From Littorina saxatilis (lineage: Eukaryota > Mollusca > Gastropoda > Littorinimorpha > Littorinidae), in NCBI RefSeq assembly GCF_037325665.1, contig NC_090252.1, positions 71,002,108-71,066,107 on the forward strand: a stretch of 64,000 nt of DNA. The letters run 5' to 3'. Position numbers and translations under genes: made by a program. The notes beneath the pieces were generated by a model that did no database searches, was not told the DNA's origin, and saw only the letters and a program-made list of their open reading frames with translations. This document shows, one piece after another, positions 11,379 through 23,513 of the stretch (position 1 is its first letter; the number at the start of each line of letters is the position of its first letter).

Positions 11379-14139
11379 TTAAGGATTTGACGATTCGGAT
11401 GGCTCACGTTTGAAGCCTAAGCTCGCAGGGCTCGACTGCTGGTATCTGCCATGATCGGGTCGCTCAAAGCTTGCAGGGCTTGGCTGTCGGTATGTGCCAT
11501 GATCGGGTCGCTCAAAGCTTGCAGGGCTTGGCTGTCGGTATGTGCCATGATCGGGTCGCTCAAAGCTTGCAGGGCTTGGCTGTCGGTATGTGCCATGATC
11601 GGGTCGTTCAAAGTGTGCAGGGCTTGGCTGTCGGTATGTGCCAGGCGCGGATTGGTTAAAGCTTGCAGGGCTAGGCTGTTGGTATCTGCCAGGGTCAGGT
11701 CTGTCAAAGTTCGCACGACTTGGTTGTTGGTATCTGCCAGGGTTGGATTGGTCTACGTTCCCAGGGCTAGGCTGTCCGTATCTGCCGAGGTCGGGTCGGT
11801 CGGCTTGCAAGTTTGAAGTTTCTGGTTCCGATGTCTCCTGCTTGAGGTCGGAGGGGTCAGGGTCAGGCGCTTGGTATCTCCCAGGGAGGGATCCCTCGCC
11901 CTGCGACTCGGAGGTTTCTGTTTCTGCACTCTGTGAAACAGTTGTAGTTGGAATCAAACCCTTTTCGTGCCTCCTGGTGTGAAACGCCAGACTGTGCTTC
12001 TGGGTGTAGGCTGCGTCGCAGAACTGACACTTGAATGGCTTCTCTCCAGTGTGTATCCTCTGGTGCACCCTGAGGTTGTAGCTGGAGGCGTAGTGCTGGC
12101 CGCAGTACTGACAGGGGTAGTTGCTGTCGCCGAAGTGCAGGCGGGTGTGGGTCAGCCAGATGGAGCGGTCAAAGAACTTTTTTGGGCAGTAGTCACACTG
12201 GTAGCGCTTGCCCTCGATGTGGCTCCGCCGCTTGTGGAGTACCAGGGAGTGGCGCACGGTGTAGCTCCTCCCGCAGATGTCGCACACGTACACGGGCTTC
12301 TCCTCCTCGCTGTGCTTCTCCTGCATGTGGTACTTGAGCACCGCTGGCACCGTGAAGTGAGTGCCGCAGATGTTACACTGCAGGCGCTTGTGTCGCGCGG
12401 TCACCTGGCCGTGCATCTTCTTCAGGTGTGTGTCTAGCTGTATAGGCACCTGGAAGACGTCCCCGCAGGTGTCGCACAGCAGGGCCTTCTTGGCGCTGAA
12501 CAGCTCGTTCATGTGTTTATGCAGCAGGCGCTTGCCGGTGGGACAGGTGGTCACGCACGACAGGGTTCCCTCGGGGGTCACACGCACGTGGGCCGCCATT
12601 TCGATCCTCACCAGCGTCACGTCGCACAGGTTGCACGAGTAGTAGCTCCCCTGCAACAACACACGTTGCACTCAAATCAACTTTTACACACAGCGGACAC
12701 TCCCTCATAACACTCACACAGCGGAGACTCCCTCATAACACACACACAGCGCAGACTCCCTCATAACACTCACACACATGTATGCACACCCACACACACA
12801 CACACATGTATGTACACGCACATGCACACACACATATACACGCATGTGCGCACTCACACCCAAACACACACGTGTATACATGTGCGCACTCACACCCAAA
12901 CACAGTCCCTTGTAACACATATTTCACTACAGCAAGTTTTATATACAGCAGAACCCACCTCATAATACAGGCAATGATTGTTGTCCTGTATCCGTCCCGG
13001 CAAGACATTAAATAGATTAATCTTGGCTTGACGCTTTCAGATACTCAGACTTGCACCCTAACTTAATAGCACTGCTGAAAACATACACATTGCAATTACA
13101 ACTATTCGTGACTTACTACTAAGTATCAGAAATTCCGAATGCATATGAACATTTCAATTATAAGCTTTGCAATTTTCTTTGTATTTGGTCATTTCAAACT
13201 TAAACTTTGCAAGCAACCCTTCACACAAAACTTTGTTGCAAACCAATTCCTGATAGTCAGAATCAGATAGCATGATAATATAAAAGATATTTGCACAAGC
13301 TTACTTTCTCTGTCGGCACTTTCTTGACAGTGTCCTTCAGAGACAAGGTCACATAACATTCTGCAACACAAAACAAGCACACAATTAACATCATATTGCT
13401 CTCTGCTGCACACAACTTGTCATCACACTCTTTGTAACTCCCTCTGACTCACGACTTGTCATCACACTCTTTGTAACTCCCTCTGACTCACGACTTGTCA
13501 TAACACTCTTTGTAACTCCCTCTGACTCACGACTTGTCATCACACTCTTTGTAACTCCCTCTGACTCACGACTTGTCATCACACTCTTTGTAACTCCCTC
13601 TGACTCACGACTTGTCATCACACTCTTTGTAACTCCCTCTGACTCACGACTTGTCATCACACTCTTTGTAACTCCCTCTGACTCACGACTTGTCATCACA
13701 CTCTTTGTAACTCCCTCTGACTCACGACTTGTCATAACACTCTTTGTAACTCTCTCTGACTCACGACTTGTCATAACACTCTTTGTAACTCCCTCTGACT
13801 CACGACTTGTCATCACACTCTTTGTAACTCCCTCTGACTCACGACTTGTCATCACACTCTTTGTAATTCCCTCTGACTCATGACTTGTCATAACACTCTT
13901 TGTAACTCCCTCTGACTCACGACTTGTCATCACACTCTTTGTAACTCCCTCTGACTCACGACTTGTCATCACACTCTTTGTAACTCCCTCTGACTCATGT
14001 ACAAGCCTTCACTCATTTGTTCTACACACATAACCGCACGTATTTGCAAGCAAATACGCTCAGACAGACAGACAGACAGACAGACATCAAATGATAAATT
14101 TTTGTGTCAAGAAATGAGACTGAACTGCCAAGACAAAAC

Positions 14140-14172
<33 letters not shown>

Positions 14173-14646
14173 TACTCACACACAAAATGACCTTCTCTTA
14201 CAATTTCACATCAACAAGGACAACAGTAATTCACACAGTCTGAGAATCACACACATGCATGCACTCGGTCGCGCACACACACACACACACACCCCACACA
14301 CACTCACTCACCCCCACACTCACTCATTCACCCCCCCAACACCCCCCCCCCCCCCCACACACACATGCTCTAAAGAACCTTGGCTAGCAAACCTGAACAA
14401 AGCAGACCAAAGTTCTGCCATTAAGACAGAATCACAGCCACACACCCACACACACACCACCCCCCCCCCCCCACCCACCCACCCAGGTTAGGGGCGTACC
14501 TTCAGGCTCCATGGTGAGGGTGATGTGCTTGGTCTTGATGTGGCTGATGACGGTGTAGTCGCGGGAGTAGGGCTGGTTGCAGAACTTACACACATATATG
14601 TCCGTCTCCTCTGGGCCAATCGCCATTGGCCGTTTCGACCGGATTA
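11379..14646 (-). CDS. Zinc-finger unit 2: three-exon C2H2 protein (5' end not found)
   Basis: Exon A is 14646-14500 (after TTCCAG, donor GTACGC) and holds a finger beginning YVCKFCNQPY. Exon B is 13360-13305 (after TTGCAG, donor GTAAGC) and reads ECYVTLSLKDTVKKVPTEK. Exon C is 12650-11379 (after TTGCAG). Phases are 1, 1 and 0, giving about 490 open residues. Exon C has the CxxC...CVTTCPTG module, but the His-x-Cys of its relatives reads HVRV here. Six fingers follow; the fourth is CDYCPKKFF with a Trp in the helix. The tail holds about eight 16-residue repeats around YRQPSPASFERPDHGT. The central copies are almost identical in DNA (48 bp each, 11440-11640), so this coding tail expanded recently. 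Exon A contains an internal Met before its finger, but it follows the acceptor and need not be a start. The A-B intron carries a 39-bp minisatellite and CA/poly-C tracts. It is probably a nuclear DNA-binding regulator. Confidence 0.85.
13418..13996. repeat. 39-bp minisatellite, about 15 copies, in the A-B intron of unit 2
   Basis: The unit is ACTCACGACTTGTCATCACACTCTTTGTAACTCCCTCTG. The minus strand is open through the array as MTSRESEGVTKSV repeats because 39 = 13 codons. It lies between exons B and A and no splice consensus links it in. Confidence 0.85.
14141..14486. repeat. CA-rich and poly-C simple repeats beside the unit 2 exon A donor
   Basis: Several (CA)n, CACC and C-runs lie within 15-360 bp of the splice donor at 14499. 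Confidence 0.7.
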
Positions 14647-15128
14647 CTGGAAATCAGGGACCAGAATGCTTTTTTTAATTTCATCAAGAAAACATCAAAC
14701 TTTCAAGTTGTCAATTTTATACAAATTGTTGCATGTTACTAGTGACGAGATTGATACAGATACAATTACCCTTACTTAGTCCTATAACTGTGGATGGGAC
14801 ATCATGCAAATGGTTTTTTTCTTCTATTTTTTTTTTTATAAGACTACAAAACTGATTTGTTATTTTTTGCAGCAGAGTATACGATACACCCAAATTTGGA
14901 AAAAAAATTATTTACAAAAAAATGGAATTACATGTAGTCTTGAAAATGTAAAAGCTTTTTTTTTTTTAAATCAACAAACCAAAAACTTTCAATCATTCTG
15001 ATCCCTGAGAGAAGCTGGGTTCCATGGTCACACATGGTTCTATTTGCGTCGTCTCACTTTTAAATTCCCTTGGCCCACTATTTTGACCAAAAAATACCTG
15101 TTGGTGACAGGTGGCCTGCAATGTACGG

Positions 15129-15246
15129 ACACTTTGGGCTTGTACCAAGGCTGTCCTTTCATCACATGCACCATTCTATACATATTGCACTTTGGGCTTG
15201 TACCAAGGCTGTCCTTTCATCACATGCACCATTGTATACATATTGC
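15129..15246. repeat. 60-bp tandem duplication
   Basis: Two nearly identical copies of CTTTGGGCTTGTACCAAGGC...ACATATTGCA. Confidence 0.7.
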
Positions 15247-15339
15247 ACAAAAGTGTGTGTTTGTCTTTTGTCTGTCATCAAAGTATAAAGCTTTTGACTT
15301 TTATAAAAGCAGCAAATAAAAGCAAGAGACAACACAAAC

Positions 15340-15562
15340 AAAACACCTCACCAACACATCACACAATACAAAACACCTCACCAACACTTTACACAATACA
15401 AAACACCTCACCAACACATCACACAATACAAAACACCTCACTAACACTTTACACAATACAAAACACCTCACTAACATATTACACAATACAAAACACCTCA
15501 CTAACACATTACACAATTATACAATACAAAACACCTCACTAACACATTACACAATACAAAAC
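15340..15562. repeat. 30-bp minisatellite, about 7 copies
   Basis: The unit is around ACAATACAAAACACCTCACCAACACATCAC, with a single unit carrying an extra TATACA. Confidence 0.75.
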
Positions 15563-16148
15563 AAAAGGGTGACTGGGTGATCGGCTGCAAGACATCCAGA
15601 TGACTACTGAAAAGAACATCTGTTAGCGAGATCATCCATTAAATATGTGTGCATTACGAGTTTTTTTTATTATTTCGTGTTGCTGTTGTTAACTTCCAGT
15701 GAGTACATTGTTATCTTGTTCTACTTCTTCTTACCTGCAGTCTTTTGTTCCAATTACTAGAGAGCTTGATCGACAGACGAAAGCAGCAGCTAACAAATAA
15801 GGCCGCTGCTAACGGCACGATATCGTTTGGCTTGGTCTTCAACAAGCAAATATGCTAGCGGCACGATATCGTTTCGCTTGGTCTTCAACCAGCAAATATG
15901 CTAACGACACGAAAAAACTTGGCTTTAGGAAGGCTAAAGTTTTAACAAAACTGAATGATGAGACTGAATAAGCTTGAACTTGTATCCTACGATCGATAAC
16001 CAGGCAAGAGTGTAGTGTACGTCATACATCCTCAGCGGTCACGTCACTTTAGAAACAATATGGCGTCATGTATGACGTACTTCACATGGTGTCTTGGTGA
16101 ATCCCGCGATATGTGTATGTTTGATTTTTATATCTCTTATATATATAT

Positions 16149-16530
16149 ATCCCCCCACGGGTTAGGGGGAAGAATTTACCCGATGCTCCCCAGCATGTCG
16201 TAAGAGGCGACTAACGGATTCTGTTTCTCCTTTTACCCTTGTTAAGTGTTTCTTGTATAGAATATAGTCAATGTTTGTAAAGATTTTAGTCAAGCAGTAT
16301 GTAAGAAATGTTAAGTCCTTTGTACTGGAAACTTGCATTCTCCCAGTAAGGTCATATATTGTACTACGTTGCAAGCCCCTGGAGCAATTTTTTGATTAGT
16401 GCTTTTGTGAACAAGAAACAATTAACAAGTGGCTCTATCCCATCCCCTCCCCCCCCCCCCCCCCTTTCCCCGTCGCGATATAACCTTGAACGGTTGAAAA
16501 CAACGTTAAACACCAAATAAAGAAAGAAAG
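16149..16530 (+). mobile_element. SINE family Q, full-length copy
   Basis: It begins CCCCACGGGTTAGGGGG and ends CGTTAAACACCAAATAAAG with an AAAG-type tail running into (AT)n. Other copies are cut short at varying 5' points and end in the same tail, as expected for target-primed reverse transcription. No tRNA promoter was recognised. This copy lies within the Mutator-like element. Confidence 0.6.
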
Positions 16531-17370
16531 ATATATATATATATATATATATATATAATGTATATATTTTATTTATTTATTATTTTGTGTGTGTGCGGAT
16601 TTGTAAAGCTGGATGAGACCGTAGCCTTAAAACTCTGGTTTATCCCGCTATAAGATAACATTATTATTATTATTATTATACCCCCAGTAAAAAGTGGGCT
16701 CTAACTCTATATACTCGTACAGCACTGACGGCGGAGCAGGGGGGACCATAGCCCCCAAACAAATGTATTGGGGGGGGGGGGGGGGGGTGGCCGAGTATCC
16801 TTTGGCCCCCCCCCAAAAAAATCTGCCTAAAAAAAAAATGTAAAGTTTACACGGTACACCCCCCCCCCCCCCCCCCCCACCTGCTCATCAACATGGTCAG
16901 ACTTTAAGGGCCGAAAAGTTTCCATACCCGGCTTACAACATTGTCCGTATTGCTCCAGCCCCCCCCCCCCCCCCCCCCCCCATCAACTTTTTCCTGACAA
17001 CTGAACAAAATCATAAAAAACCTGGCCCCCCAATGATTTTGACGCTCCGCCGCCCCTGTAACAGGAAGATCTAGCTCCCATATCCGCATTCGGATAATTC
17101 TCAATGCTAATATGATGGGTGTGTATTTTATTGTTTAGAGGTCAATTATTGTTTTTGCTGGTGTTATTGATCCGCAGATCTTACACACACACACACACAC
17201 ACACATGTATGCGCGCCACACTGTCGCACAATTCCACCCCTCTTCCGCTCGCAAACTGTCTCTCGCAAACAAACTGATCACAAAGTTTAAGATTAAACAC
17301 ATTTGGACAAATATATTTATTTATTTATTATCATCGCTATATATGTAGTGGAAGTAGAATGACGTCATTT

Positions 17371-17553
17371 TTATTTTAAAACGGGCGTAACTCGCTTCAA
17401 AATTGACCCAAATTGATGCCGTTTTTTTGCTTTTGGCGTTTTGAACTGGCGTGTATGTGATGTCTGGCAGAATCGCGTCACAGCTTCATGTAAATCACTA
17501 TAGGAATCGAAATGCTGGCCAACATGCAAACACCGATCATTCTCCGCCATGAT
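17371..17553 (-). pseudogene. N-terminal fragment of a Mutator-like transposase (tentative)
   Basis: The frame from the second in-frame Met reads MAENDRCLHVGQ, then HFDSYSDLHEAVTRFC and a Lys/Arg-rich end, about 60 residues in all. A stretch of the form G-x-x-F-x-S-Y-x-x-L-x-x-A-x-x-x-F is seen near the N terminus of many MULE transposases. It starts near the right end of an element with 9-bp target duplications, which is the Mutator hallmark. No catalytic domain is left, so this is a remnant. The family call is an inference from a short motif plus context. Confidence 0.35.
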
Positions 17554-18213
17554 GGACAGCAAAACGCGGAAAGAAGAGGAGTCACGTGACAACGGTAGAA
17601 AAACAAAGGCTGCTTGGATCGGAACATTTTTCTTATAAACCGGAAGTGACGGGAAAAAATGCTCAACTCAACAACAACAACAACAAAAAAATGCCTGAAA
17701 AACAAGAAAGGATCGTTTCGTTAGCATCTGGATCACGAATTTGCTTCACATCCAATATCGTTTTGCTAGCATCCAAGCTCTCACAGTTGCTTCGCGTACG
17801 ATATCGTTTCGCTAGTATCTAAGCCCTCAAATTTGCTTTATATCCGATATCGTACCGTTAGCCACTCCGAACAAATAACTGAAAACACCTGCAGTCTTTT
17901 GTTCCAATTACTAGAGAGCTTGATGGACAGACGAAAGCAGCAGCTAACAAATAACTGAAAACACCTGCAGTCCTTAAAGCAGTCAACATGACACAGTGGA
18001 AACCCTCAACAATGTGAGGAATGAGGCGGAGGTCTTACTATGGAGCTTTAACTTGACAGAAGCTATCAACTGAAATATCAAGGTCTCAAAAAGGAGTAAG
18101 TCTTAAATTGGGGGATGGGGGATGGGGGAAGGGGGGGTTACTTTTACTTTATTTGGTGTTTAACGTCGTTTTCAACCACGAAGGTTATATCGTGACGGGG
18201 AAAGGGGGGAGAT

Positions 18214-18489
18214 ATAGCTCAGTTGGTAGCGCGCTGGATTTGTATTCAGTTGGCCGCTGTCAGCGTGAGTTCGATCCCAGGTTCGGCGGAAATTTATTTC
18301 AGAGTCAACTTTGTGTGCAGACTCTCTTCGGTGTCCGAACCCTCCCCCCGTGTACACTACATTGGGTGTGCACGTTAAAGATCCCACGATTGACAAAAGG
18401 GTCTTTCCTGGCAAAATTGCTTAGGCACAGTTAATAATTGTCTGCAGAATCTTCACCTTGATGAAGGCGGCAGTCTAAAGAAAGAAGAA
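18214..18489 (+). mobile_element. tRNA-derived SINE
   Basis: It starts with a tRNA-like promoter: A box TAGCTCAGTTGGTAGCGCGC and B box GAGTTCGATCCCAG. A body with CACGTTAAAGATCCCACG follows, ending in an AAAGAAG tail. GAGAT at 18209-18213 and 18490-18494 is the target duplication inside the Q copy. It is not a working tRNA gene. Confidence 0.6.
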
Positions 18490-19281
18490 GAGATGGGATA
18501 GAGCCACTTGTCATTTGTTTCTTGTTCACAAAAGCACTAACACACCGGTGACACTATGACGGTTCCCCTACGCTTTGTGTTCGGTGCCCTGACCCTTTGT
18601 GTTCGGTTCCCACTCGGTTCCCACACGCCAAAATTCGCGGACAAGATCGAGGTACTGTCACCCAAAACATCCATTTATGGTAGTATTACGCAATGTTGCT
18701 CTCTGAGAATGGTCTTGTTAGATCTGTGAGTGTTTACACTACATGCCTAGGTGCTGTTGGATTGAAGGTTTTTGATATTTTAGCCGTTATTAGGTAGAAT
18801 GCCTTCCACTTTACTGCAAAACTGCATAATTCGTAGCATCGGCAAGAAATATCCTACCAAAAAATGCCTGCTTGGAACTGTCGTTGGTCCAGCAAAAAGT
18901 TCAACATGTCTGTAGCAGACAGCCCAAGTTTCAAGATTGTAGGGCCATCCAAACAGCCGTAATAATAAAAACAACAAAAGTAGTCAGTGAAATTGGCTGT
19001 GTTCGGTCCCCCCACACTTTTGTGACGTAGGCGTGACGGTTCCCATAATTCATTGTCGGTCCCCACTTTCTGTGTCGGACCCCACTTTCGACCTAATTTC
19101 TCTGTGATGGACCCCACAACCAGCCTATTTTGTGTCGGTCCCCACACCTTCTTGGATTTATGACTTGCCGGTTACTTAATGTATCATTGTATTCATTGAA
19201 TCTAATTGTCTCGGAGTTATTTTTCAGCAAAAACCGGCAAGGCAGCACCTTTTGTGATACCAAGTAAGTCAGATGACATCA

Positions 19282-19399
<118 letters not shown>

Positions 19400-19790
19400 A
19401 ACTTTATTAGTTTATGCCACAAATAATATATAACATTATTTATCTCTGGGACGGTTCCCAGTATACCAGCAAATTATGTGTTGATCCACCCACACCTTCT
19501 TGAACTGGCCTTCCCAATATCTACTCTTAGTCTTACGGCCTTGGAGATATTTTTCAGAAAAAAATGGAAATCTCTGGAAAGTTTCTGGAAAGCGTGTTGG
19601 AGTTGAGCACGATTGAAGAGGTGAGCGCGTTTGAAGAAGTGAGCGTGATTGAGGACACAACAGCGCCATCTACTTCAACGCCTCTCAAGATCAAAGAAAA
19701 AGGTATGCATGCTATGGCTTATATATGCCTCTACATTTATAGGGACACACAATTTATCACATTTCTGTGAAATCATGAAAAGTCGCGCTG

Positions 19791-20280
19791 ACTCAATCAC
19801 ATTCACCAAATACGACTTAAAAACTGTTTTATTTAACTTTGCATTTAAAAACAACATGAACTTGCATGTAAAATGCACACACCCCAAAAAGATTGAAAAA
19901 TAAATTCCAAATTGTTTAAATAAAACTGAAAACAGAAATTGTACTGTGTACAGAAAGTCAAAACACAAGTAACTAAAACAAAATATTTACCATTTAACCT
20001 GCATTATTTGCCGACCCAAAGAACCTGAACTCAATCACATTCACCAAATACGACTTGAAAACTGTATTGTTTAACTTTGCATTTAAAAACAACATGAACT
20101 TGCATGTAAAATGCACACACCCCAAAAAGATTGAAAAATAAATTCCAAATTGTTTAATTAAAACTGAAAACAGAAATTGTACTGTCTACAAAAAGTCAAA
20201 ACACAAGTAACTACAAGAGGCGAAGCCTTCAAGGCTCACGTAAGAAATCGACAAACAGTAACACAAACTCAATCACTTCG

Positions 20281-20311
<31 letters not shown>

Positions 20312-20907
20312 GTAAGCGGCATAGGTGACACTGTGCAAGAAAGCGAGACACTAGATCTAGATCTGAATGGCCGATTTCGAAGAAAAAACTAGTCTTGGCC
20401 CGCTCGGCAAAATAACAATGACCGAGACTTTCAGTAATTCCTTCGCGTGACGTCTAACCCTCTTACGTCATAATGTGACGTCTTCAAATGTTGTGACGTC
20501 TTCAAATGTTAAAGTTTCTACCACAGACATACATACATACATACATACGCACGCACGCACGCACGCACAGACAGACAAAAGTTAGCATCGCATAGGCTAC
20601 ACTTACGTGAGCCAAAAACTAAATATTTATCATGTAACCTGCATTATTTGCCGACGCAAAGAACCTGAACTCAATCACATTCACCAAATACGACTTGAAA
20701 ACTGTATTGTTTAACTTTGCATTTAAAATCAACATGAACTTGCATGTAAAATGCACACACCCCAAAAAGATTGAAAAATAAATTCCAAATTGTTTAATTA
20801 AAACTGAAAACAGAAATTGTACTGTGTACAAAAAGTCAAAACACAAGTAACTAAAACTAAATATTTATCATGTAACCTGCATTATTTGCCGACCCAAAGA
20901 ACCTGAC
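19791..20907. repeat. 238-bp repeats, three copies, inside the zinc-finger element
   Basis: Copies start at 19791, 20029 and 20669 (ACTCAATCACATTCACC...), with a partial end copy to 20907. A MITE separates the second and third. Confidence 0.7.
20218..20617. mobile_element. MITE nested in the zinc-finger element
   Basis: Inverted GGCTCACGTAAG (20233-20244) and CTTACGTGAGCC (20602-20613) bracket about 380 bp containing CA, CATA/CGCA and TGACGTC repeats. It interrupts the joint between the second and third 238-bp repeat copies. The outermost bases are uncertain, and AACTA flanks are only suggestive. Confidence 0.4.
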
Positions 20908-20952
20908 AAAGTCATCGGGTAGCTGGGGGGAAAGAAAGGTGGAGGTGGAGCT

Positions 20953-22011
20953 TCAAGCACAGAGATCTTTTTCGGCATTGGATACGCATTTCACCGAATG
21001 TCGGCGAAGCTGTTCTCTGTGCTTGAAGCTCGTAAAACAGTGCTTGCATGCACATGATCTACTGCTCGCATCACAGTGCGTGTAGCGCATGTGATCGGCC
21101 AGATATTTTCTCAGAGGAAACGTTTTGCCACAATGGCTGCAAGGAAACGTTTCGTTTGGTTGGCATGCGTGTCGAGATTTCGTTAGATTTTTCTTGTCGG
21201 CAAATGTCTTCAAACATGTCTGGCAGGTGTGAGGCTTCACCTTCGTATGCACAACGTTCTCATGCCTCTCTAAGTCTCGCTTTCGAATAAACTTCAACTG
21301 GCACTCAACACATTGGAACGTTTTCCCCCCTCGCGCCCCATGTTGGCAGTTTTCGTGATGGAGAAGGCTGGATCTAAACTTATAGACATTTCCACATTCG
21401 TGGCATTGGTGGTGGCCAGGCATTGCCTTTTTTGCCTTGCGCTTTCCCTTGGCCGCTTCAGGCGTTGCCACCCCTTGTACATCATCTGAAGAAAAAGAAA
21501 ACTTTATCAACATAAACACAAAACACTACGCATTACGCAAAACACTAAGTAACAATAATTATAGTATGGTGTCTTTTTATTATTACATCATCTAATTAAT
21601 TCTGCCATGAGAGATACGATGGTTGCGCAGTGGTCTCCTGATTCACGCGAGGTGTGCAACAAGGGTCCAGTATAGCAAGCGCAAAGTGAGCCGTCTGGGT
21701 CAGGTCCAGGGTAAGATCATAAGATATAAACGGTGACGACGACGACGATGACGATGATGATGATGAGCATTTTCATCAATTGCTCAGCGCGACTTTTCAT
21801 GATTTCACAGAAATGTGATAAATTGTGTGTCCCTATAAATGTAGAGGCATATATAAGCCATAGCATGCATACCTTTTTCTTTGATCTTAAGAGGCGTTGA
21901 AGTAGATGGCGCTGTTGTGTCCTCAATCACGCTCACTTCTTCAAACGCGCTCACCTCTTCAATCGTGCTCAACTCCAACACGCTTTCCAGAAACTTTCCA
22001 GAGATTTCCAT
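20953..22011 (-). CDS. Element-borne two-exon C2H2 zinc-finger protein (about 223 aa)
   Basis: Exon 1 is 22011-21873. It starts MEISGKFLESV, is acidic and Ser/Thr-rich, and ends KIKEK with a phase-1 donor GTATGC. Exon 2 is 21485-20953, after TTCTTCAG, and enters in phase 1 with DDVQGV. The joined frame is complete from ATG to stop. A basic stretch (KGKRKAKKA) precedes five fingers: HQCHEC..., FQCVEC..., a third that lacks its first His, FPCSHCGKTF..., and a last of CACKHC...H-x4-C type. The gene lies wholly inside the inverted-repeat element, and its first exon and upstream region are within the right arm. An almost identical exon 1 points inward from the left arm on the plus strand (19564-19702, donor at 19703), with no partner exon seen. 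The fingers are not close to the seven-unit array. It could bind the element's own ends or be captured host sequence; the sequence does not decide. Confidence 0.7.
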
Positions 22012-22562
22012 TTTTTTCTGAAAAATATCTCCAAGGCCGTAAGACTAAGAGTAGATATTGGGAAGGCCAGTTCAAGAAGGTGTGGGTGGATCAACACATA
22101 ATTTGCTGGTATACCTAATAACGGCTAAAATATCAAAAACCTTCAATCCAACAGCACCTAGGCATGTAGTGTAAACACTCACAGATCTAACAAGACCATT
22201 CTCAGAGAGCAACATTGCGTAATACTACCATAAATGGATGTTTTGGGTGACAGTACCTCGATCTTGTCCGCGAATTTTGGCGTGTGGGAACCGAGTGGGA
22301 ACCGAACACAAAGGGTCAGAGCACCGAACACAAAGCGTAGGGGAACCGTCATAGTGTCACCGGTGTGACTAATCAAATTTGCTCCAGGGGCTTGCAACGT
22401 AGTACAATGTATTACCTTACTGGGAGAATGCAAGTTTCCAGTACAAAGGACTTAACATTTCTTACATACTGCTTGGCTAAAATCTTTACAAAAATTAACT
22501 ATATTCTATACAAGAAACACTTAACAAGGGTAAAAAGAGAAACAGAATCCGTTAGGGGGGGG

Positions 22563-23499
22563 GGCTTAAAATGGGGTTCCATTGTAGCAGAACTATGCCA
22601 GGAGTCGTGTCATTTCATGAACGTGCCCTTCAGCTGTTTATAGGTCTGTACAGTGACAACACTGTGCCTCATTAGCAGGACTGTTTGTAAGTGTTATGGT
22701 CATTGACATTGTTGCAATATTTCGAGTTGGTTGGTTGGTTAGTTGTAGCTTGTTGGGGCCAGCGGACCATATAGGCCAAATCAGGACCCCAAATATTTTG
22801 AGTGACAGTGTAAATGATGTGTCTACTACTTTGGGACTTACGTTTATGTACTGAAAACGATTTTACACTTTAATTTGTATGCCTTAAAAACAACAAGACA
22901 AGAAGTTTCTCTTCCCCAACCTCAGTTACACTCACTCCAACAAAGACAACACAAAGAAAGCAATATATAATATATCATGATTCATATATCCCAACGAAGA
23001 CACCATTACCACACTCACAATGATTCTCTCGTCTTGCTGACCCACAAAACACAAGACAAAACGTCTGGTTGTTCAGATCACTTTATATCAAGAAGCAAAC
23101 AAGAATTTTCCACTTAAACAATAAACAGCCCTTTTGTGAAAACGTCAACACTGAAGAATTGAACAATAGTGAACAAAGTAACAATAGCAAACAATTTTGT
23201 AACAAGGGAACAATAGCAAACAATTTAACGAAAGCAAATAACATGAACAAATTCCAATAAATGGAAACAAAGAACCAAACTCAGAACAAAGCAAATATTA
23301 AACAAACAATATATATAACACGTTACAACTGTCAAAACATGGTTTTTTTCACATGCCATAGATGCACAGAAACCAAAACAACAACAAAAAGTGTAAAATA
23401 ACCTACTTGTCATTGCTGCTTGCAGTGTTGTGTTGTTAATGAAAGTATGGTGAATTGGAACTAACCACCAAGCTTAGCTAAAAGCACACACTAACACGC
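22563..23499. other. Intergenic DNA, no gene seen
   Basis: AT-rich, apart from a SINE-tail fragment at 22727. AACAATAG and AACAAT words recur at 23150-23230. Confidence 0.35.
22727..22792 (-). mobile_element. SINE 3'-tail fragment (GGCCTATATGGTCCGCTGG type)
   Basis: A (GGTT)n tail plus AGCGGACCATATAGGCCAAA resembles the 26996-27045 segment in the other orientation. Only the 3' end of a retroposon family is present. Confidence 0.35.
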
Positions 23500-23513
23500 A
23501 AACTAACTAGTAT

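Larger units (their letters stand above)
15802..17869. mobile_element. 2.07-kb non-autonomous Mutator-like element
   Basis: It is flanked by a perfect 9-bp direct repeat, AACAAATAA (15793-15801 and 17870-17878). The ends are imperfect inverted repeats sharing GCTAACGGyACGATATCG. More CGATATCGTTT-type motifs repeat just inside both ends. The interior holds a full-length SINE (16149-16530), poly-G and poly-C runs and a possible transposase N-terminal remnant. The pre-insertion target was itself duplicated: the 75 bp before the left border (CTGCAGTCTTTTGTTCC...) recur after the right border at 17889-17963. Confidence 0.65.

Noticed and set aside
13391-13972. 193-codon frame of MTSRESEGVTKSV repeats
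   Set aside because: It is the 39-bp minisatellite in the A-B intron of unit 2; no splice sites join it to exons.
16010-16085. Short inverted repeat GTACGTCATACAT / ATGTATGACGTAC
   Set aside because: It could be a tiny MITE or hairpin, but no target duplication was found and it lies in a repeat-rich element, so it is not listed as a feature.
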